A DNA stretch of 64,000 nucleotides, taken from assembly GCF_025854335.1 (NCBI RefSeq), contig NZ_CP107716.1, positions 2,597,001 to 2,661,000 on the forward strand, in the 5' to 3' direction. Under the pieces are notes generated by a model. That model had not been told where the DNA came from, made no database searches, and saw nothing but the letters and a program-made list of their open reading frames with translations. The position numbers were made by a program, and so were the translations under genes. The DNA comes from Pelagibacterium flavum (GTDB lineage Bacteria; Pseudomonadota; Alphaproteobacteria; Rhizobiales; Devosiaceae). Each line of letters begins with the position of its first letter. Position 1 is the stretch's first letter. Shown here piece by piece: positions 6,296 through 14,065 of the stretch.

Positions 6296-6807
6296 CCGAG
6301 GCAACCGAATATCAGCTAAGGCGCCAGACAGAAGCGGCCAAGACGCTGGTTGTCTCTCTTGCTGACCATGACGACGCTGAGCTTATCGCTGATGCCATCG
6401 AGGGCGAAACCGGGCTTCTGGAAGCCATCGAAGCGGCGCTGTCCGAAATGGACGAATGCGACGTACTGAGCGAAGGGCTCAAGGCCAAGATTGAAACGTT
6501 CACGGCCAGAAAGCGCAGTGTGGACGAACGCAAGAAGCGGGTCAAGGCGCTGATCGAGCAAGCCATGCTCACGACTGAGCAGACTTCCCTTCGGCTCCCC
6601 TCGGCCACGCTGACGATCCGCAAGAACGCGCCGGGACTGGTCATCAAGGATGAAAGCCAGATTCCGAGCAAGTTCTTCATCGAGCAGGAGCGCCCCGCGC
6701 CGAAGCTCGACAAAGCCGCCTTGGCCGAAGCGCTAAAGGCTGACGAAAAAATCCCAGGCGTCACGCTCGACAACGGCAGCGTGAGCCTATCGGTAAGGAG
6801 CAAATAG
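6292..6807 (+). CDS. Siphovirus Gp157-family protein
   Basis: 171 residues. A long coiled-coil N-terminal two thirds (ALSEMDECDVLSEGLKAKIE...RKKRVKALIEQAM) leads into a short beta domain (LRLPSATLTIRKNAPGLVI) with the IPSKFF motif typical of Gp157 proteins, which in streptococcal phages are linked to phage resistance. It lies one base before the Bet recombinase gene, as in many recombination cassettes. Start fixed by an ATGA overlap. Confidence 0.8.
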   Translation: MTEATEYQLRRQTEAAKTLVVSLADHDDAELIADAIEGETGLLEAIEAALSEMDECDVLSEGLKAKIETFTARKRSVDERKKRVKALIEQAMLTTEQTSLRLPSATLTIRKNAPGLVIKDESQIPSKFFIEQERPAPKLDKAALAEALKADEKIPGVTLDNGSVSLSVRSK

Positions 6808-6808
6808 C

Positions 6809-7717
6809 ATGTCGCAGATCACGACCTATGACCTGACCAGTTCGCAGTTGGCCGTCATCAAAAACACGGTGGCCAAGGACTGCAATCGCGATGAATTCGA
6901 CCTGTTCATGGAAACGTCCCGGTCATTCGGGCTGGACCCGTTCCGCAAGCAGATCATCCCGCTAATTTTCAGCAAGGACAAGCCCGACAAGCGGCGCATG
7001 TCCATTGTCGTTTCGCGCGACGGCCTGAGGGTCATCGCCCAGCGATGCCAGAACTATCGCCCGGCGTCCGAAAAGGCCGAATGGGAGTTTGACGAAAGCC
7101 TGATCGGCCCACTCAATCCCAAGGGCATCGTCAGTTGCACGGTTTATCTCTGGCAGCAGGACAACCGTGGCGAGTGGTTTCGGGTCAAGGGCGAGGCTGA
7201 ATGGGACGAATTCGCCCCGATTGCTGACGAATGGGGTGAAAACGAGAATGGCAAGTGGCGCCCCACCGGCAGAAAGACCCTCGATGCATCCGGCAACTGG
7301 GTGAAAATGCCCAAGGTAATGCTGGAGAAGTGCGCCGAGGCGCAGGCATTGCGCGCAGGCTGGCCCGACCAATTCAGCGGCGTCTATGTCCAAGAGGAAA
7401 TGGACCGAACCGCTGCGATCGACGCTTCCGCCACCGAAATCGTGGAGCGCGAACACGAAGAACGCCGGATGCGTGCCATCGGTGCCGCCAGTGCGATTAC
7501 CGTCACATGGGGCGATGGCTGGGCTCTGGACAACGTGCCAGTTGGCGAGTTTGCCGACCGCGCCATTGAGTTCATCCGTGAGAACGACGCCGCGACCGTC
7601 GATAAGTGGCAGCAAGCGAACCGCGTTGGCCTCCAGCAGTTCTGGGCAAAATCTCCGGGCGATGCGCTGGAGGTCAAGAAGGAAATCGAGGCGAAGCTGG
7701 CCAAGGCCGCCGCATAG
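6809..7717 (+). CDS. bet: Bet/RecT-family single-strand annealing recombinase
   Basis: 302 residues of the RecT/Bet superfamily. Characteristic stretches are LFMETSRSFGLDPFRKQI (about 34-51), IVVSRDGLRVIAQR (70-83) and the later KMPKVMLEKCAEAQALRAGWP. The enzyme anneals complementary single strands coated by SSB, for phage recombination and recircularisation. No lambda-type exonuclease is visible in the window. The C-terminal 90 residues look like a variable helical tail. Gp157 lies directly upstream and NinB-like, HNH and integrase genes downstream, giving a coherent recombination operon. Confidence 0.85.
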   Translation: MSQITTYDLTSSQLAVIKNTVAKDCNRDEFDLFMETSRSFGLDPFRKQIIPLIFSKDKPDKRRMSIVVSRDGLRVIAQRCQNYRPASEKAEWEFDESLIGPLNPKGIVSCTVYLWQQDNRGEWFRVKGEAEWDEFAPIADEWGENENGKWRPTGRKTLDASGNWVKMPKVMLEKCAEAQALRAGWPDQFSGVYVQEEMDRTAAIDASATEIVEREHEERRMRAIGAASAITVTWGDGWALDNVPVGEFADRAIEFIRENDAATVDKWQQANRVGLQQFWAKSPGDALEVKKEIEAKLAKAAA

Positions 7718-7732
7718 ATCAACCGCCAAGGG

Positions 7733-7762
7733 CGGGCGGCGTGGCCAATAACCCGCCGCCCG
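7733..7762. other. strong GC hairpin after bet
   Basis: CGGGCGGCG (7733-7741) pairs perfectly with CGCCGCCCG (7754-7762) around a 12-base loop, in the 69-base gap between bet and the next gene. No T-run follows. It may protect the 3' end of the upstream message or act with Rho. Confidence 0.4.
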
Positions 7763-7786
7763 GATTGGCAAGCAGGGGTAGAGAGA

Positions 7787-7984
7787 ATGATTGTGAAATA
7801 CCGAATTGTCCCGAAAGGCACTGCAAACGCCGTGACCCCTGCGCCAGATCATTATGTGGTGCAGCGCAGGATCGCGCGCCCCAAGCTGTTTGGCATCTTC
7901 CCGCGCCGTACTTGGGTGGCCGCAGATATTTTCAGCACATACCAGGAAGCGCTCGATTACCTTCGTTCGAGGATCGCATCATGA
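7787..7984 (+). CDS. hypothetical prophage protein
   Basis: 65 residues, ATG preceded by GGGGTAGAGAGA. Basic and strand-rich (YVVQRRIARPKLFGIFPRRTW), with a C-terminal helix. Overlaps the next gene by ATGA. No family recognised. Confidence 0.55.
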   Translation: MIVKYRIVPKGTANAVTPAPDHYVVQRRIARPKLFGIFPRRTWVAADIFSTYQEALDYLRSRIAS

Positions 7985-8196
7985 CCCGCGCCCAGCTCGA
8001 CGCTCAAAGCGAATACCTCACGACCACGTTGCAGCGCGTCCGCTCCATCGGCCTCGATAGCGGCAAGTATTCCACCATCATGCACGAGGTTCTGGACGGG
8101 GCCGGATTCAAGGCAGCGCCCCAGCATGTGAAGGACGAAATTCTTGCTGCCCTTGAAGCGCGGCGGTTCAGCATTGCGAAGCTGGGGAGCATCTGA
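7981..8196 (+). CDS. hypothetical prophage protein
   Basis: 71 residues; the start is set by the ATGA overlap at 7981. All-helical, with two helices joined by KYSTIMHEVLDGAGF. It ends one base into the start of the NinB-like gene (TGATG). Function unknown. Confidence 0.55.
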   Translation: MTRAQLDAQSEYLTTTLQRVRSIGLDSGKYSTIMHEVLDGAGFKAAPQHVKDEILAALEARRFSIAKLGSI

Positions 8197-8654
8197 TGCC
8201 GACCCGCACCGTAAAGAACGCTGACGAACTGGAATTGCTCAAGGTCTATCTCGACGGGCGCAAACTGCCCTTCACTGTCCAGATAGAGGACGGGCGGAAC
8301 CGTTCCAATGAGCAGAACCGCCTTTCGCATAAATGGTACGCCGAGATCGCAGACCAGACCGGCGAACACGTCGAGGACGTTCGTGCGCGGTGCAAGCTGG
8401 AAATTGGCGTGCCGATCCTGCGCCAGTCCAATGAGAAGTTCCGCGCAACCTACGACAAGAGCATACGCCCGTTGCCCTACGAGGCCAAGCTAGAGGCTAT
8501 CCGTGACATGGATATACCCGTGACGCGGCTCATGAAGGTGCCGGAGATGACCAAATACATGGAACTGGTTTTCCAGCGCCATGCTGAATTTGGCATCGAA
8601 CTGACCATTCCGCCTGATCGCTACGCCTTTGACCCCGAAAGGAAAGCCGCATGA
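8196..8654 (+). CDS. NinB-like recombination protein
   Basis: 152 residues. The segment RSNEQNRLSHKWYAEIADQT matches the RSxxQNRxxWxxLxxIA pattern near the start of NinB (Orf) proteins, and the C-terminal MTKYMELVFQRHAEFGIEL matches their closing helix. NinB binds single-stranded DNA and substitutes for RecFOR in lambda recombination. The position four genes after bet fits. Identity is moderate, as it rests on pattern and context only. Confidence 0.5.
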   Translation: MPTRTVKNADELELLKVYLDGRKLPFTVQIEDGRNRSNEQNRLSHKWYAEIADQTGEHVEDVRARCKLEIGVPILRQSNEKFRATYDKSIRPLPYEAKLEAIRDMDIPVTRLMKVPEMTKYMELVFQRHAEFGIELTIPPDRYAFDPERKAA

Positions 8655-8830
8655 GCACTCACACCAGAATTGGCAAGGTTCGTCCCTTCCGCCTCAAAGG
8701 CGAGCGCGCACGGGATTACATCGTTCGCACCAAATACCTCCAGGTTCACGCCGACCTGACCGCGTGGAAGGCGAGCCAAGTTCTCGATGGCGGGCATACC
8801 GAGGCGAAACTTCGTGGAGAAACACGGTGA
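8651..8830 (+). CDS. 59-aa basic hypothetical protein, prophage
   Basis: Frame MSTHTRIGKVRPFRLKGERA... with an ATGA overlap at its start and a GTGA overlap at its end. Strongly basic N-terminal half. It lies between the NinB-like gene and a short helical protein. Function unknown; nucleic-acid contact is possible from charge alone. Confidence 0.5.
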   Translation: MSTHTRIGKVRPFRLKGERARDYIVRTKYLQVHADLTAWKASQVLDGGHTEAKLRGETR

Positions 8831-9039
8831 GACGCCTGACTGACGACGAACACCGCACCCTCACCGTCCTCGTATCTCGCGGCTCTATCTGCCTTGGGGA
8901 TGCAGCAGCAAGTGAACTGGGCATTGAGGTGGAGAAGGACCTGCGGAGCCTGGTGCGCAAGAAGTATGCGTTTGCGGACGTTCTGGACGATGGTCCGGTG
9001 TTTCGTGCAACCCAACAGGGGCGCAATCATGTCTCGTGA
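8827..9039 (+). CDS. hypothetical prophage protein, GTG start
   Basis: 70 residues with GTG in a GTGA overlap with the upstream stop. Residues 5-50 look like a small winged-helix or HTH layout (DDEHRTLTVLVSRGSICLGDAA), ending with a hairpin (GPVFRATQQGR). A DNA-binding role is possible but not demonstrated. It overlaps the HNH gene by 11 bases. Confidence 0.5.
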   Translation: MRRLTDDEHRTLTVLVSRGSICLGDAAASELGIEVEKDLRSLVRKKYAFADVLDDGPVFRATQQGRNHVS

Positions 9040-9424
9040 AGTGCCCGAATGGATCGGCAAGCACGATGACCAGAAGGTGCCAGACCGGGTGCGCCTTCGG
9101 ATTTTCGACCGAGAGGGCGGCATGTGCCACCTGTCCGGGCGCAAAATCATGCCGGGTGATCTATGGGACTTGGATCATAAGGTGGCGTTGATAAACGGCG
9201 GGGAGCATCGGGAAAGCAACCTGTTCCCTGCCTTGCGAGACAAGCACCGGGGAAAGACCGCTCTGGACGTGCGAGAGAAGGCCGTGAGCGCCCGGAAGCG
9301 CAAAAAGCATCTCGGTATCCGCAAGCCGTCCAAACTCCAGTCCAGGGGCTTCGAGCACGCTCCTAAACAGCGCAGCGCGACAAAGCCGCTCACGAAGCGC
9401 GTCAACTCATTTCAGGAGCAATAG
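9029..9424 (+). CDS. HNH endonuclease, prophage
   Basis: 131 residues from the ATG at 9029. HNH core: CHLSGRKI (about 32-39), DLDHKVALINGGEH with the catalytic histidine, then NLFPALRDKHRGKT with the second metal-binding histidine. The C-terminal third is very basic. It sits in the recombination part of the operon rather than beside terminase genes, so a replication/recombination or homing role is more likely than packaging. Only two cysteines are lacking for a zinc-finger HNH, so it is of the compact type. Confidence 0.75.
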   Translation: MSREVPEWIGKHDDQKVPDRVRLRIFDREGGMCHLSGRKIMPGDLWDLDHKVALINGGEHRESNLFPALRDKHRGKTALDVREKAVSARKRKKHLGIRKPSKLQSRGFEHAPKQRSATKPLTKRVNSFQEQ

Positions 9425-9425
9425 C

Positions 9426-10553
9426 ATGACCACCAACATGGACGATAAGGAATTGATTGCGGACCTTGACGACGCCGCCAAGTGGCTCGCCGCGTCCAGG
9501 CTGCCGGGCAATGAAGTGAAGGCTATCGAAGTGTGCAGCGTGATTTGCGCTGCGAAGGAACGCCTCGAAGCCCTCCAATCCCCCGCTGATGCAGGGGTGG
9601 TGGTGAAGCCGTTGGAGTGGGTCGGGAATGAAGGTCGTAGGGCCGGCCTCAAATACATAATCGCAGAGCCAGACCGAACGCGGGGCTGGCGAGCTTGGGC
9701 CAACTTAACTGATATAAACTCAAATGGCATGGCTACGTCTATCGGCGGTCACATCGTAACGATGAAGGCTGAAAGTCGAGATGCTGCAATCGCCGCCGCT
9801 CAAGCGGATTATGAGAGCCGCATCATTTCCGCCCTCACCACCCCCAAGCCAGAAGCTGTTGGCGACCAGTGCGACAAATGCCATCGTCGCTACACCGCCG
9901 TCTACAACGTGCCGAACGACTTATGGACCAAGATCGCTCCTAAGCCTGAGACACTGGGCGATTATCCAGAACATCAATATGGTGGGCTGCTATGCCCGGA
10001 TTGCGCGACTGATGCGGCAAAGGCGCTGGGCGTGGAGCTGGTTCTGGTCACCCAACCCCCAACCCCTGCCAGCGGGGAGCCAAGACATATCGAAACGCGC
10101 AACGACGAAGCGGGATTTACCGAGTTCGTCAATCAGGACGGCCCAACCGTAGTGCGAGAGATTGATGGGCGGGTGGCGATCCTGCTCGATATGGATACAC
10201 GCGACGTTGTTGGGTATCGCGTCTATGATGCACCGGTTGCCGGCGGGGAGCAGATGGAGGTGGTGGCGTACAAGGGCCAGTCCGGAGCGCTATACCTTCC
10301 GCATCACGGAGACCCCAAGGAAGATGCTGCCCTCGTCACCCTCGACGCTGCCCAGAGGGAGATTGCCGAGGCCGATGCAAATGCCGAAGCATGGGGCAAG
10401 GCTCTGAAAGCCGCCGAAGCCCTCAACACAACACTATCGGAGGCGCTGGAACGCATCGCACAGCGTAAAGGGAAGATATCCTCACACCAGTGCCAGATCG
10501 TTGCCCGAGCCGCCCTCGCCGCTCTACCAGCCAAACAGGGAGGGCAGTCATGA
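9426..10553 (+). CDS. modular hypothetical protein with Cys-pair zinc ribbon
   Basis: 375 residues in several blocks. Residues 1-55 are helical. About 58-135 form a compact repeat-like unit common in rhizobial phages (VVVKPLEWV...AQADYESRI). About 148-200 carry CDKCHRRY and LCPDC, a probable zinc ribbon. About 220-270 resemble a DUF2283-like beta fold (RNDEAGF..DGRVAILLDMDTRDVVGYRVYD). The tail is helical. It looks assembled from modules; enzyme activity is not evident. Overlaps the next gene by ATGA. Confidence 0.6.
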   Translation: MTTNMDDKELIADLDDAAKWLAASRLPGNEVKAIEVCSVICAAKERLEALQSPADAGVVVKPLEWVGNEGRRAGLKYIIAEPDRTRGWRAWANLTDINSNGMATSIGGHIVTMKAESRDAAIAAAQADYESRIISALTTPKPEAVGDQCDKCHRRYTAVYNVPNDLWTKIAPKPETLGDYPEHQYGGLLCPDCATDAAKALGVELVLVTQPPTPASGEPRHIETRNDEAGFTEFVNQDGPTVVREIDGRVAILLDMDTRDVVGYRVYDAPVAGGEQMEVVAYKGQSGALYLPHHGDPKEDAALVTLDAAQREIAEADANAEAWGKALKAAEALNTTLSEALERIAQRKGKISSHQCQIVARAALAALPAKQGGQS

Positions 10554-10906
10554 CCGACTGGCGAAACCCCGCGACCAACGAAGCATTCCTCGAATGGCGC
10601 AACACTTTCCCCGAACAGCACTGGTCGAAGAATGACCTTTCTGCTTGTCGCCTCGGCTTCGACGCCGGATATGCCGCTGGTGACAATCAAGGATCGGCGT
10701 GGCCAGCCGAAGCCGAATATTCATATGGCCAGCCCGTTGAGAAGTTCACCGGCGAGGCTCAATGGGATGGCGTGATCGTCTCTGCCTACCACACGACAGC
10801 GGGCAAGCTCCGCTATGTGGTTGAGGTCAAGCCGCAGGGCTTTCAAATGATCGCCGTGCCTTCGCAGCTTCGGACCGCCCTCCGCAAGTCACAAGGGGAG
10901 CGGTGA
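10550..10906 (+). CDS. hypothetical prophage protein
   Basis: 118 residues from the ATGA overlap at 10550. The N-terminal half resembles phage proteins with a W..F.AW...N..A...GF.AG pattern (EWRNTFPEQHWSKND...CRLGFDAGYAAG). The second half is strand-rich. Function unknown. Confidence 0.55.
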   Translation: MTDWRNPATNEAFLEWRNTFPEQHWSKNDLSACRLGFDAGYAAGDNQGSAWPAEAEYSYGQPVEKFTGEAQWDGVIVSAYHTTAGKLRYVVEVKPQGFQMIAVPSQLRTALRKSQGER

Positions 10907-11376
10907 TGAGCCTCTTGACACCAGCACAGGTTCGCGCCGGCAAGAAACGTGACTATCGCATCGACCGCGCCAAGCTGATGACGCTGTATTTCGTCGGCTG
11001 CGCTGATGACCCGTTTCACATGAAGATCGGCGTCACCACCGACTTAGACGTTCGCATGAATCGATTGCAAAGCGCAAACCCGCTTCTGCTCAAAGCCCAT
11101 TGGGCATTTACAGCGCACATCGATGTAGAGCGGGCAATCCATGAGAAGTTAGCCAAGTACCATGTTCGCGGCGAGTGGTTTCTCAATGAGGACGGCGCGA
11201 TCTGGTCGTTTGGGGAGAAATTGTTCAACCGCGTGACAGCTCGGCTATACCGGGCGGCAGGGCTTCCACCTGAGACGCTGCCAAGCGACGACCTCGATTT
11301 CTTCTGGTCTAAGTACTATTCGCATCGACTGACATTGAAAGACGTTGCGGCATGTGAGCCGGAGGCATTGGAATGA
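10903..11376 (+). CDS. T5orf172/Mug113-type GIY-YIG-like protein
   Basis: 157 residues. VGCADDPFHMKIGVTTDLDVRMNRLQ followed by RAIHEKLAKYHVRGEWF is the pattern of T5orf172/MUG113 domains, a branch of the GIY-YIG nuclease superfamily found in many phage proteins. Start could be GTG 10903 or ATG 10906, both overlapping the upstream stop. It may nick DNA or act in regulation. It is coupled to the excisionase-like gene. Confidence 0.65.
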   Translation: MMSLLTPAQVRAGKKRDYRIDRAKLMTLYFVGCADDPFHMKIGVTTDLDVRMNRLQSANPLLLKAHWAFTAHIDVERAIHEKLAKYHVRGEWFLNEDGAIWSFGEKLFNRVTARLYRAAGLPPETLPSDDLDFFWSKYYSHRLTLKDVAACEPEALE

Positions 11377-11759
11377 CAGCCCCTCGCATCTTGTCCGAAG
11401 GCAAAAGCCCGACCGAATGGGTTGCCGAACTATCCACAGCCGGGATCACCATTTCCGAGCGCAAGCTACGGGAGCGCGCAAGGGCTCTTGGCGCATGCCG
11501 AGTTTTGGGCAAAGCTATGGTGCTTCTGCCCGAACACATCGATCGCATCTTTGAGGAACCGGAATGCCACTCGAACTATACCCAAGAGATGGGATATGGT
11601 GGGTCCGTGGACGACCTGCTGACAGCGGCGATTACATCAGAAGAAGCCTCAGAACATCTGATGAGGCAATCGCGCAAGCCAAGGTCCGTGCCATCGAAGC
11701 GCAGGCACGGAAACGTGCTATCCTTGGACCGGACGCGCCAAAGCCAGAGGACGAGATAA
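11373..11759 (+). CDS. excisionase-like small HTH protein overlapping integrase
   Basis: 128 residues, ATGA overlap at the start. Residues 10-65 read like a winged HTH (TEWVAELSTAGITISERKLRERA...GKAMVLLPEHIDRIFE), as in phage excisionases or DNA-targeting proteins. The last 65 residues overlap the first 196 bases of the integrase gene in another frame and are basic and unstructured. The position directly before int suggests directional control of excision. Assignment by position and fold pattern. Confidence 0.5.
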   Translation: MTAPRILSEGKSPTEWVAELSTAGITISERKLRERARALGACRVLGKAMVLLPEHIDRIFEEPECHSNYTQEMGYGGSVDDLLTAAITSEEASEHLMRQSRKPRSVPSKRRHGNVLSLDRTRQSQRTR

Positions 11760-12673
11760 CCTTCGCTGCATGTGTCGTCCTCTACGACGCCCAGCCCGAC
11801 GAAGTATCGTATCTCATTCCCATCAATCGCAAGATTGGGAAAATGCGGGTCAAGGATATTACCCCGCAATTTATCCGCAAGCTGGCCAAAGACTTCTATC
11901 CTATGGCCTCAACTGACACATGGCAGAGGCAAGTGGTTACGCCCGTACGCGCCGTTATCAACAACGCTCACGATCTGGGGAAATGCCCGCCGATCAGAGT
12001 GCGCGCCTTTACCAAAGAGGACCGGCAGCGCCAGGATCTGTTCAGGGGCAAGGAAAGCCGTAAACCACGAACGCCCGGCAGCTGGGAATGGCTCAATGCC
12101 TTCAAGGAACACGCCGGCCCTCGTGAGTCCGCATTGGCACATTTCATGTTTCGGCACGGTGCCCGCATATCGCAGTCACTGGCGATGACGAGATCCAAGG
12201 ACATGGATTTGAGCGCGGGGCTTGTGCGCCTGCCAATGACGAAAGGGCACCCAGCGCAATGGGTTGAATTGGACCCTGACGAAGTGGCGATGATTGCCAA
12301 CCTGCCGCCACCATATCGAGGCGCCGCGCGGGACCGGGTGTTTTATATATCTGGGGGGAGAAGCGGGGCGCTCTATCGTCGCTGGAAAGAAGCGTGCGAC
12401 AAGGCGGGGATTGAGTATCTGCCGCCGCATTCGGCAGGTCGGCATGGCTATGGCACGGAAATGATCGTGCGGCAGGGCGTTGACCCTATATCAGCCGCCA
12501 AAGAAGGGCGATGGGCAGACCCCTCGGTGATGCTCAAAACCTATGCCCACTCAGAGGATGCGAGAACAAAGGTTCGCGAAGCGTTCCAGGTCGGGCGGGA
12601 GGCCGTTCGTACGCCGGCCGTACAGCCTGAAATCGAAAACGATGCCACCGAATTGAAAAGAAAGAGGAAATAA
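11564..12673 (+). CDS. int: tyrosine-type site-specific integrase
   Basis: 369 residues. Core-binding domain about 68-160, catalytic domain about 170-335. Candidate active-site residues: Arg201 (GARISQSL), Lys227 (MTKGHP), His289-Arg293 (PHSAGRHG), Trp317 and nucleophile Tyr327 (LKTYAHS). It integrates and excises the prophage by recombination at attP/attB. It ends 17 bases before the half tRNA-Ser that marks the element boundary. The N-terminus overlaps the excisionase-like gene. A basic 30-residue tail follows the catalytic domain. Confidence 0.9.
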   Translation: MPLELYPRDGIWWVRGRPADSGDYIRRSLRTSDEAIAQAKVRAIEAQARKRAILGPDAPKPEDEITFAACVVLYDAQPDEVSYLIPINRKIGKMRVKDITPQFIRKLAKDFYPMASTDTWQRQVVTPVRAVINNAHDLGKCPPIRVRAFTKEDRQRQDLFRGKESRKPRTPGSWEWLNAFKEHAGPRESALAHFMFRHGARISQSLAMTRSKDMDLSAGLVRLPMTKGHPAQWVELDPDEVAMIANLPPPYRGAARDRVFYISGGRSGALYRRWKEACDKAGIEYLPPHSAGRHGYGTEMIVRQGVDPISAAKEGRWADPSVMLKTYAHSEDARTKVREAFQVGREAVRTPAVQPEIENDATELKRKRK

Positions 12674-12690
12674 TCTCTTCTCACTCTGCC

Positions 12691-12729
12691 TTAGCAGGGG
12701 CGCGCCTTCGACCACTCGGCCACCTCTCC
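12691..12729 (-). other. 5' half of tRNA-Ser at prophage boundary (attR-like)
   Basis: On the minus strand GGAGAGGTGG, a typical Ser D-arm and the anticodon loop CTGCTAA are intact, then the sequence leaves the tRNA pattern: the 3' anticodon stem, variable arm, TPsiC arm and CCTCTCC acceptor strand are absent. The anticodon would be GCT. The break lies next to the integrase gene, so the crossover probably lies at or near the anticodon loop. A complete or complementary copy is expected at the other prophage end, outside the window. Confidence 0.65.
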
Positions 12730-12882
12730 GAGGCGGGTGGTAGCCCGGAATGTCGCGGAAGTGCAAGGGGTTTTTGTCGCCGGAGGTGAAAATGGGTGGA
12801 CGAGGCACAATTTGCGCCGGTGGAACCGGCGAGGCGGGCAAACCGTTTTCAACGACAGCGAACAAAAAAGGAGAATGCCAAG

Positions 12883-13086
12883 ATGAACCGCGATCAGATG
12901 GAAGGCAACTGGAAGCAGTTTACCGGCAAGGCCAAGGAACAATGGGGCAAGCTGACCGATGACGACCTCGATACCGTAGCCGGCAAGCGCGAGCAGCTCG
13001 AAGGAAAGATTCAGGAGCGCTATGGCAAGACAAAAGACGAGGCCAAACAAGAGGTTGATAACTGGTTCGATCGCAACGGCTGGTGA
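12883..13086 (+). CDS. CsbD-family stress protein
   Basis: 67 residues, MNRDQMEGNWKQFTGKAKEQWGKLTDDDL, the usual CsbD start; it ends with the family's WFDRNGW-like close. AGGAG lies upstream with good spacing, so the start at 12883 is preferred over a longer frame. CsbD proteins are small, hydrophilic and induced by general stress; biochemical function is unknown. First chromosomal gene after the prophage boundary. Confidence 0.85.
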   Translation: MNRDQMEGNWKQFTGKAKEQWGKLTDDDLDTVAGKREQLEGKIQERYGKTKDEAKQEVDNWFDRNGW

Positions 13087-13091
13087 GCGCC

Positions 13092-13198
13092 TAGAGCATT
13101 TCAGCGCTTCTATGAACCGCTTCAATTGCTCCAAGTCTTTAATTTGTCGCGTGTCCGAACCCATAAAGTGGCATCCACTTTAACCGGACACGCTCTAA
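13092..13198. repeat. 107-bp dispersed intergenic repeat, copy 1
   Basis: Starts TAGAGCATTTCAGCG and ends GACACGCTCTAA. A near-identical element lies at 43612. The 3' half folds as GCGTGTCCG...AAAGTGG-cat-CCACTTT...CGGACACGC. The first half (GAACCGCTTCAATTGCTCCA) is the most conserved part. It resembles the small palindromic intergenic repeats of Hyphomicrobiales, such as RIME/Bru-RS types, by structure. Confidence 0.8.
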
Positions 13199-13210
13199 CG
13201 GCGCCAAATA

Positions 13211-13242
13211 AAAAGGCGGCACCCGCGGGTGCCGCCTTTTTT
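13211..13242. terminator. bidirectional Rho-independent terminator
   Basis: AAAAGGCGGCACCC-GC-GGGTGCCGCCTTTT, a near-perfect 14-bp stem with A-run and T-run, between csbD and the convergent glutathione transferase gene. It serves both. Confidence 0.85.
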
Positions 13243-13245
13243 CTG

Positions 13246-13953
13246 CTAGTTGGCGCGTTGATTAAACAGGACTTTTTGCGCCTCTTTGTCGTCAGCGAGG
13301 TTCATCTGCTGGTCCTCGGGCAGCTTGACGGCGAGGCCGCGTTCTACGGCCGGGCGGGCCTTGAGGCGCTCTTGCCAGGCGGCAACGTTGGGGAATTCGC
13401 TGAGGTCCATGCCCTGCTTTTCCCAACCGAGCGACCAGCTCAATGACGCCATGTCGGCGATGGAATAGTCACCGGCAATGTAGTCCTGGCCCTCGAGCTG
13501 CTTGTTGAGCACGCCATAGAGCCGGTGGGTTTCGTTGACGTAGCGATCGATCGCATACCGAATCTTTTCAGGCGCATATTGCTTGAAATGATGGTTCTGG
13601 CCGAGCATCGGGCCGAAACCGCCCATCTGCCAGAACAGCCATTCGTCCACTTCCACCCTGCTGCGCGGATCACTGGGATAGAACCGACCGAATTTTTCGG
13701 CGAGGTATTTGAGGATCGCCCCGGATTCAAAGACCGAAATGGGCGCGCCGCCAGGGCCCTGTGGATCGACGATGGCGGGGATCTTGTTGTTGGGCGAAAT
13801 GGCCAGAAACTCGGGCTTAAACTGATCGCCCTTGCCGATGTGGATGGCGTGGACCGTGTAGGGGACGCCCAATTCCTCGAGCATTATCGAGACCTTATGC
13901 CCATTGGGCGTGGGGAAATAGTAGAGCTCGATGGGTTGTGTCTGCTCGGGCAT
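13246..13953 (-). CDS. glutathione S-transferase, YghU/YfcG type
   Basis: 235 residues from the ATG at 13953 (GGAG five bases upstream). N-terminal thioredoxin fold (PTPNGHKVSIMLEELGVPY, NNKIPAIVDP, ESGAILKYLAE), then an all-helical domain with the SIADMA capping motif near 165. The NGHK active-site context is typical of Nu-class YghU/YfcG disulfide-bond oxidoreductases, where Thr/Asn rather than Tyr or Cys contact glutathione. Monocistronic between two terminators. Role: glutathione-dependent peroxide or disulfide reduction. Confidence 0.85.
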   Translation of the reverse strand: MPEQTQPIELYYFPTPNGHKVSIMLEELGVPYTVHAIHIGKGDQFKPEFLAISPNNKIPAIVDPQGPGGAPISVFESGAILKYLAEKFGRFYPSDPRSRVEVDEWLFWQMGGFGPMLGQNHHFKQYAPEKIRYAIDRYVNETHRLYGVLNKQLEGQDYIAGDYSIADMASLSWSLGWEKQGMDLSEFPNVAAWQERLKARPAVERGLAVKLPEDQQMNLADDKEAQKVLFNQRAN

Positions 13954-14035
13954 GGGGACTCCAATCTTGTGGCTTTGCAAAGTGGACGGCAGTTCATCGT
14001 AGTTTACCGATGAATGCAAGACCTGCCCGAGAAAA

Positions 14036-14060
14036 ACCGGGGCGCTGGGAGCGCCCCGGT
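14036..14060 (-). terminator. Rho-independent terminator
   Basis: ACCGGGGCGCT-ccc-AGCGCCCCGGT followed by TTTTT on the minus strand, five bases after the stop of the gene at 14066-14506. Perfect 11-bp stem. Confidence 0.85.
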
Positions 14061-14065
14061 CTGGT

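Noticed and set aside
12600..12729. Complete tRNA-Ser gene on the minus strand
   Set aside because: Only the 5' half matches; no variable arm, TPsiC arm or matching 3' acceptor strand follows within 130 bases.
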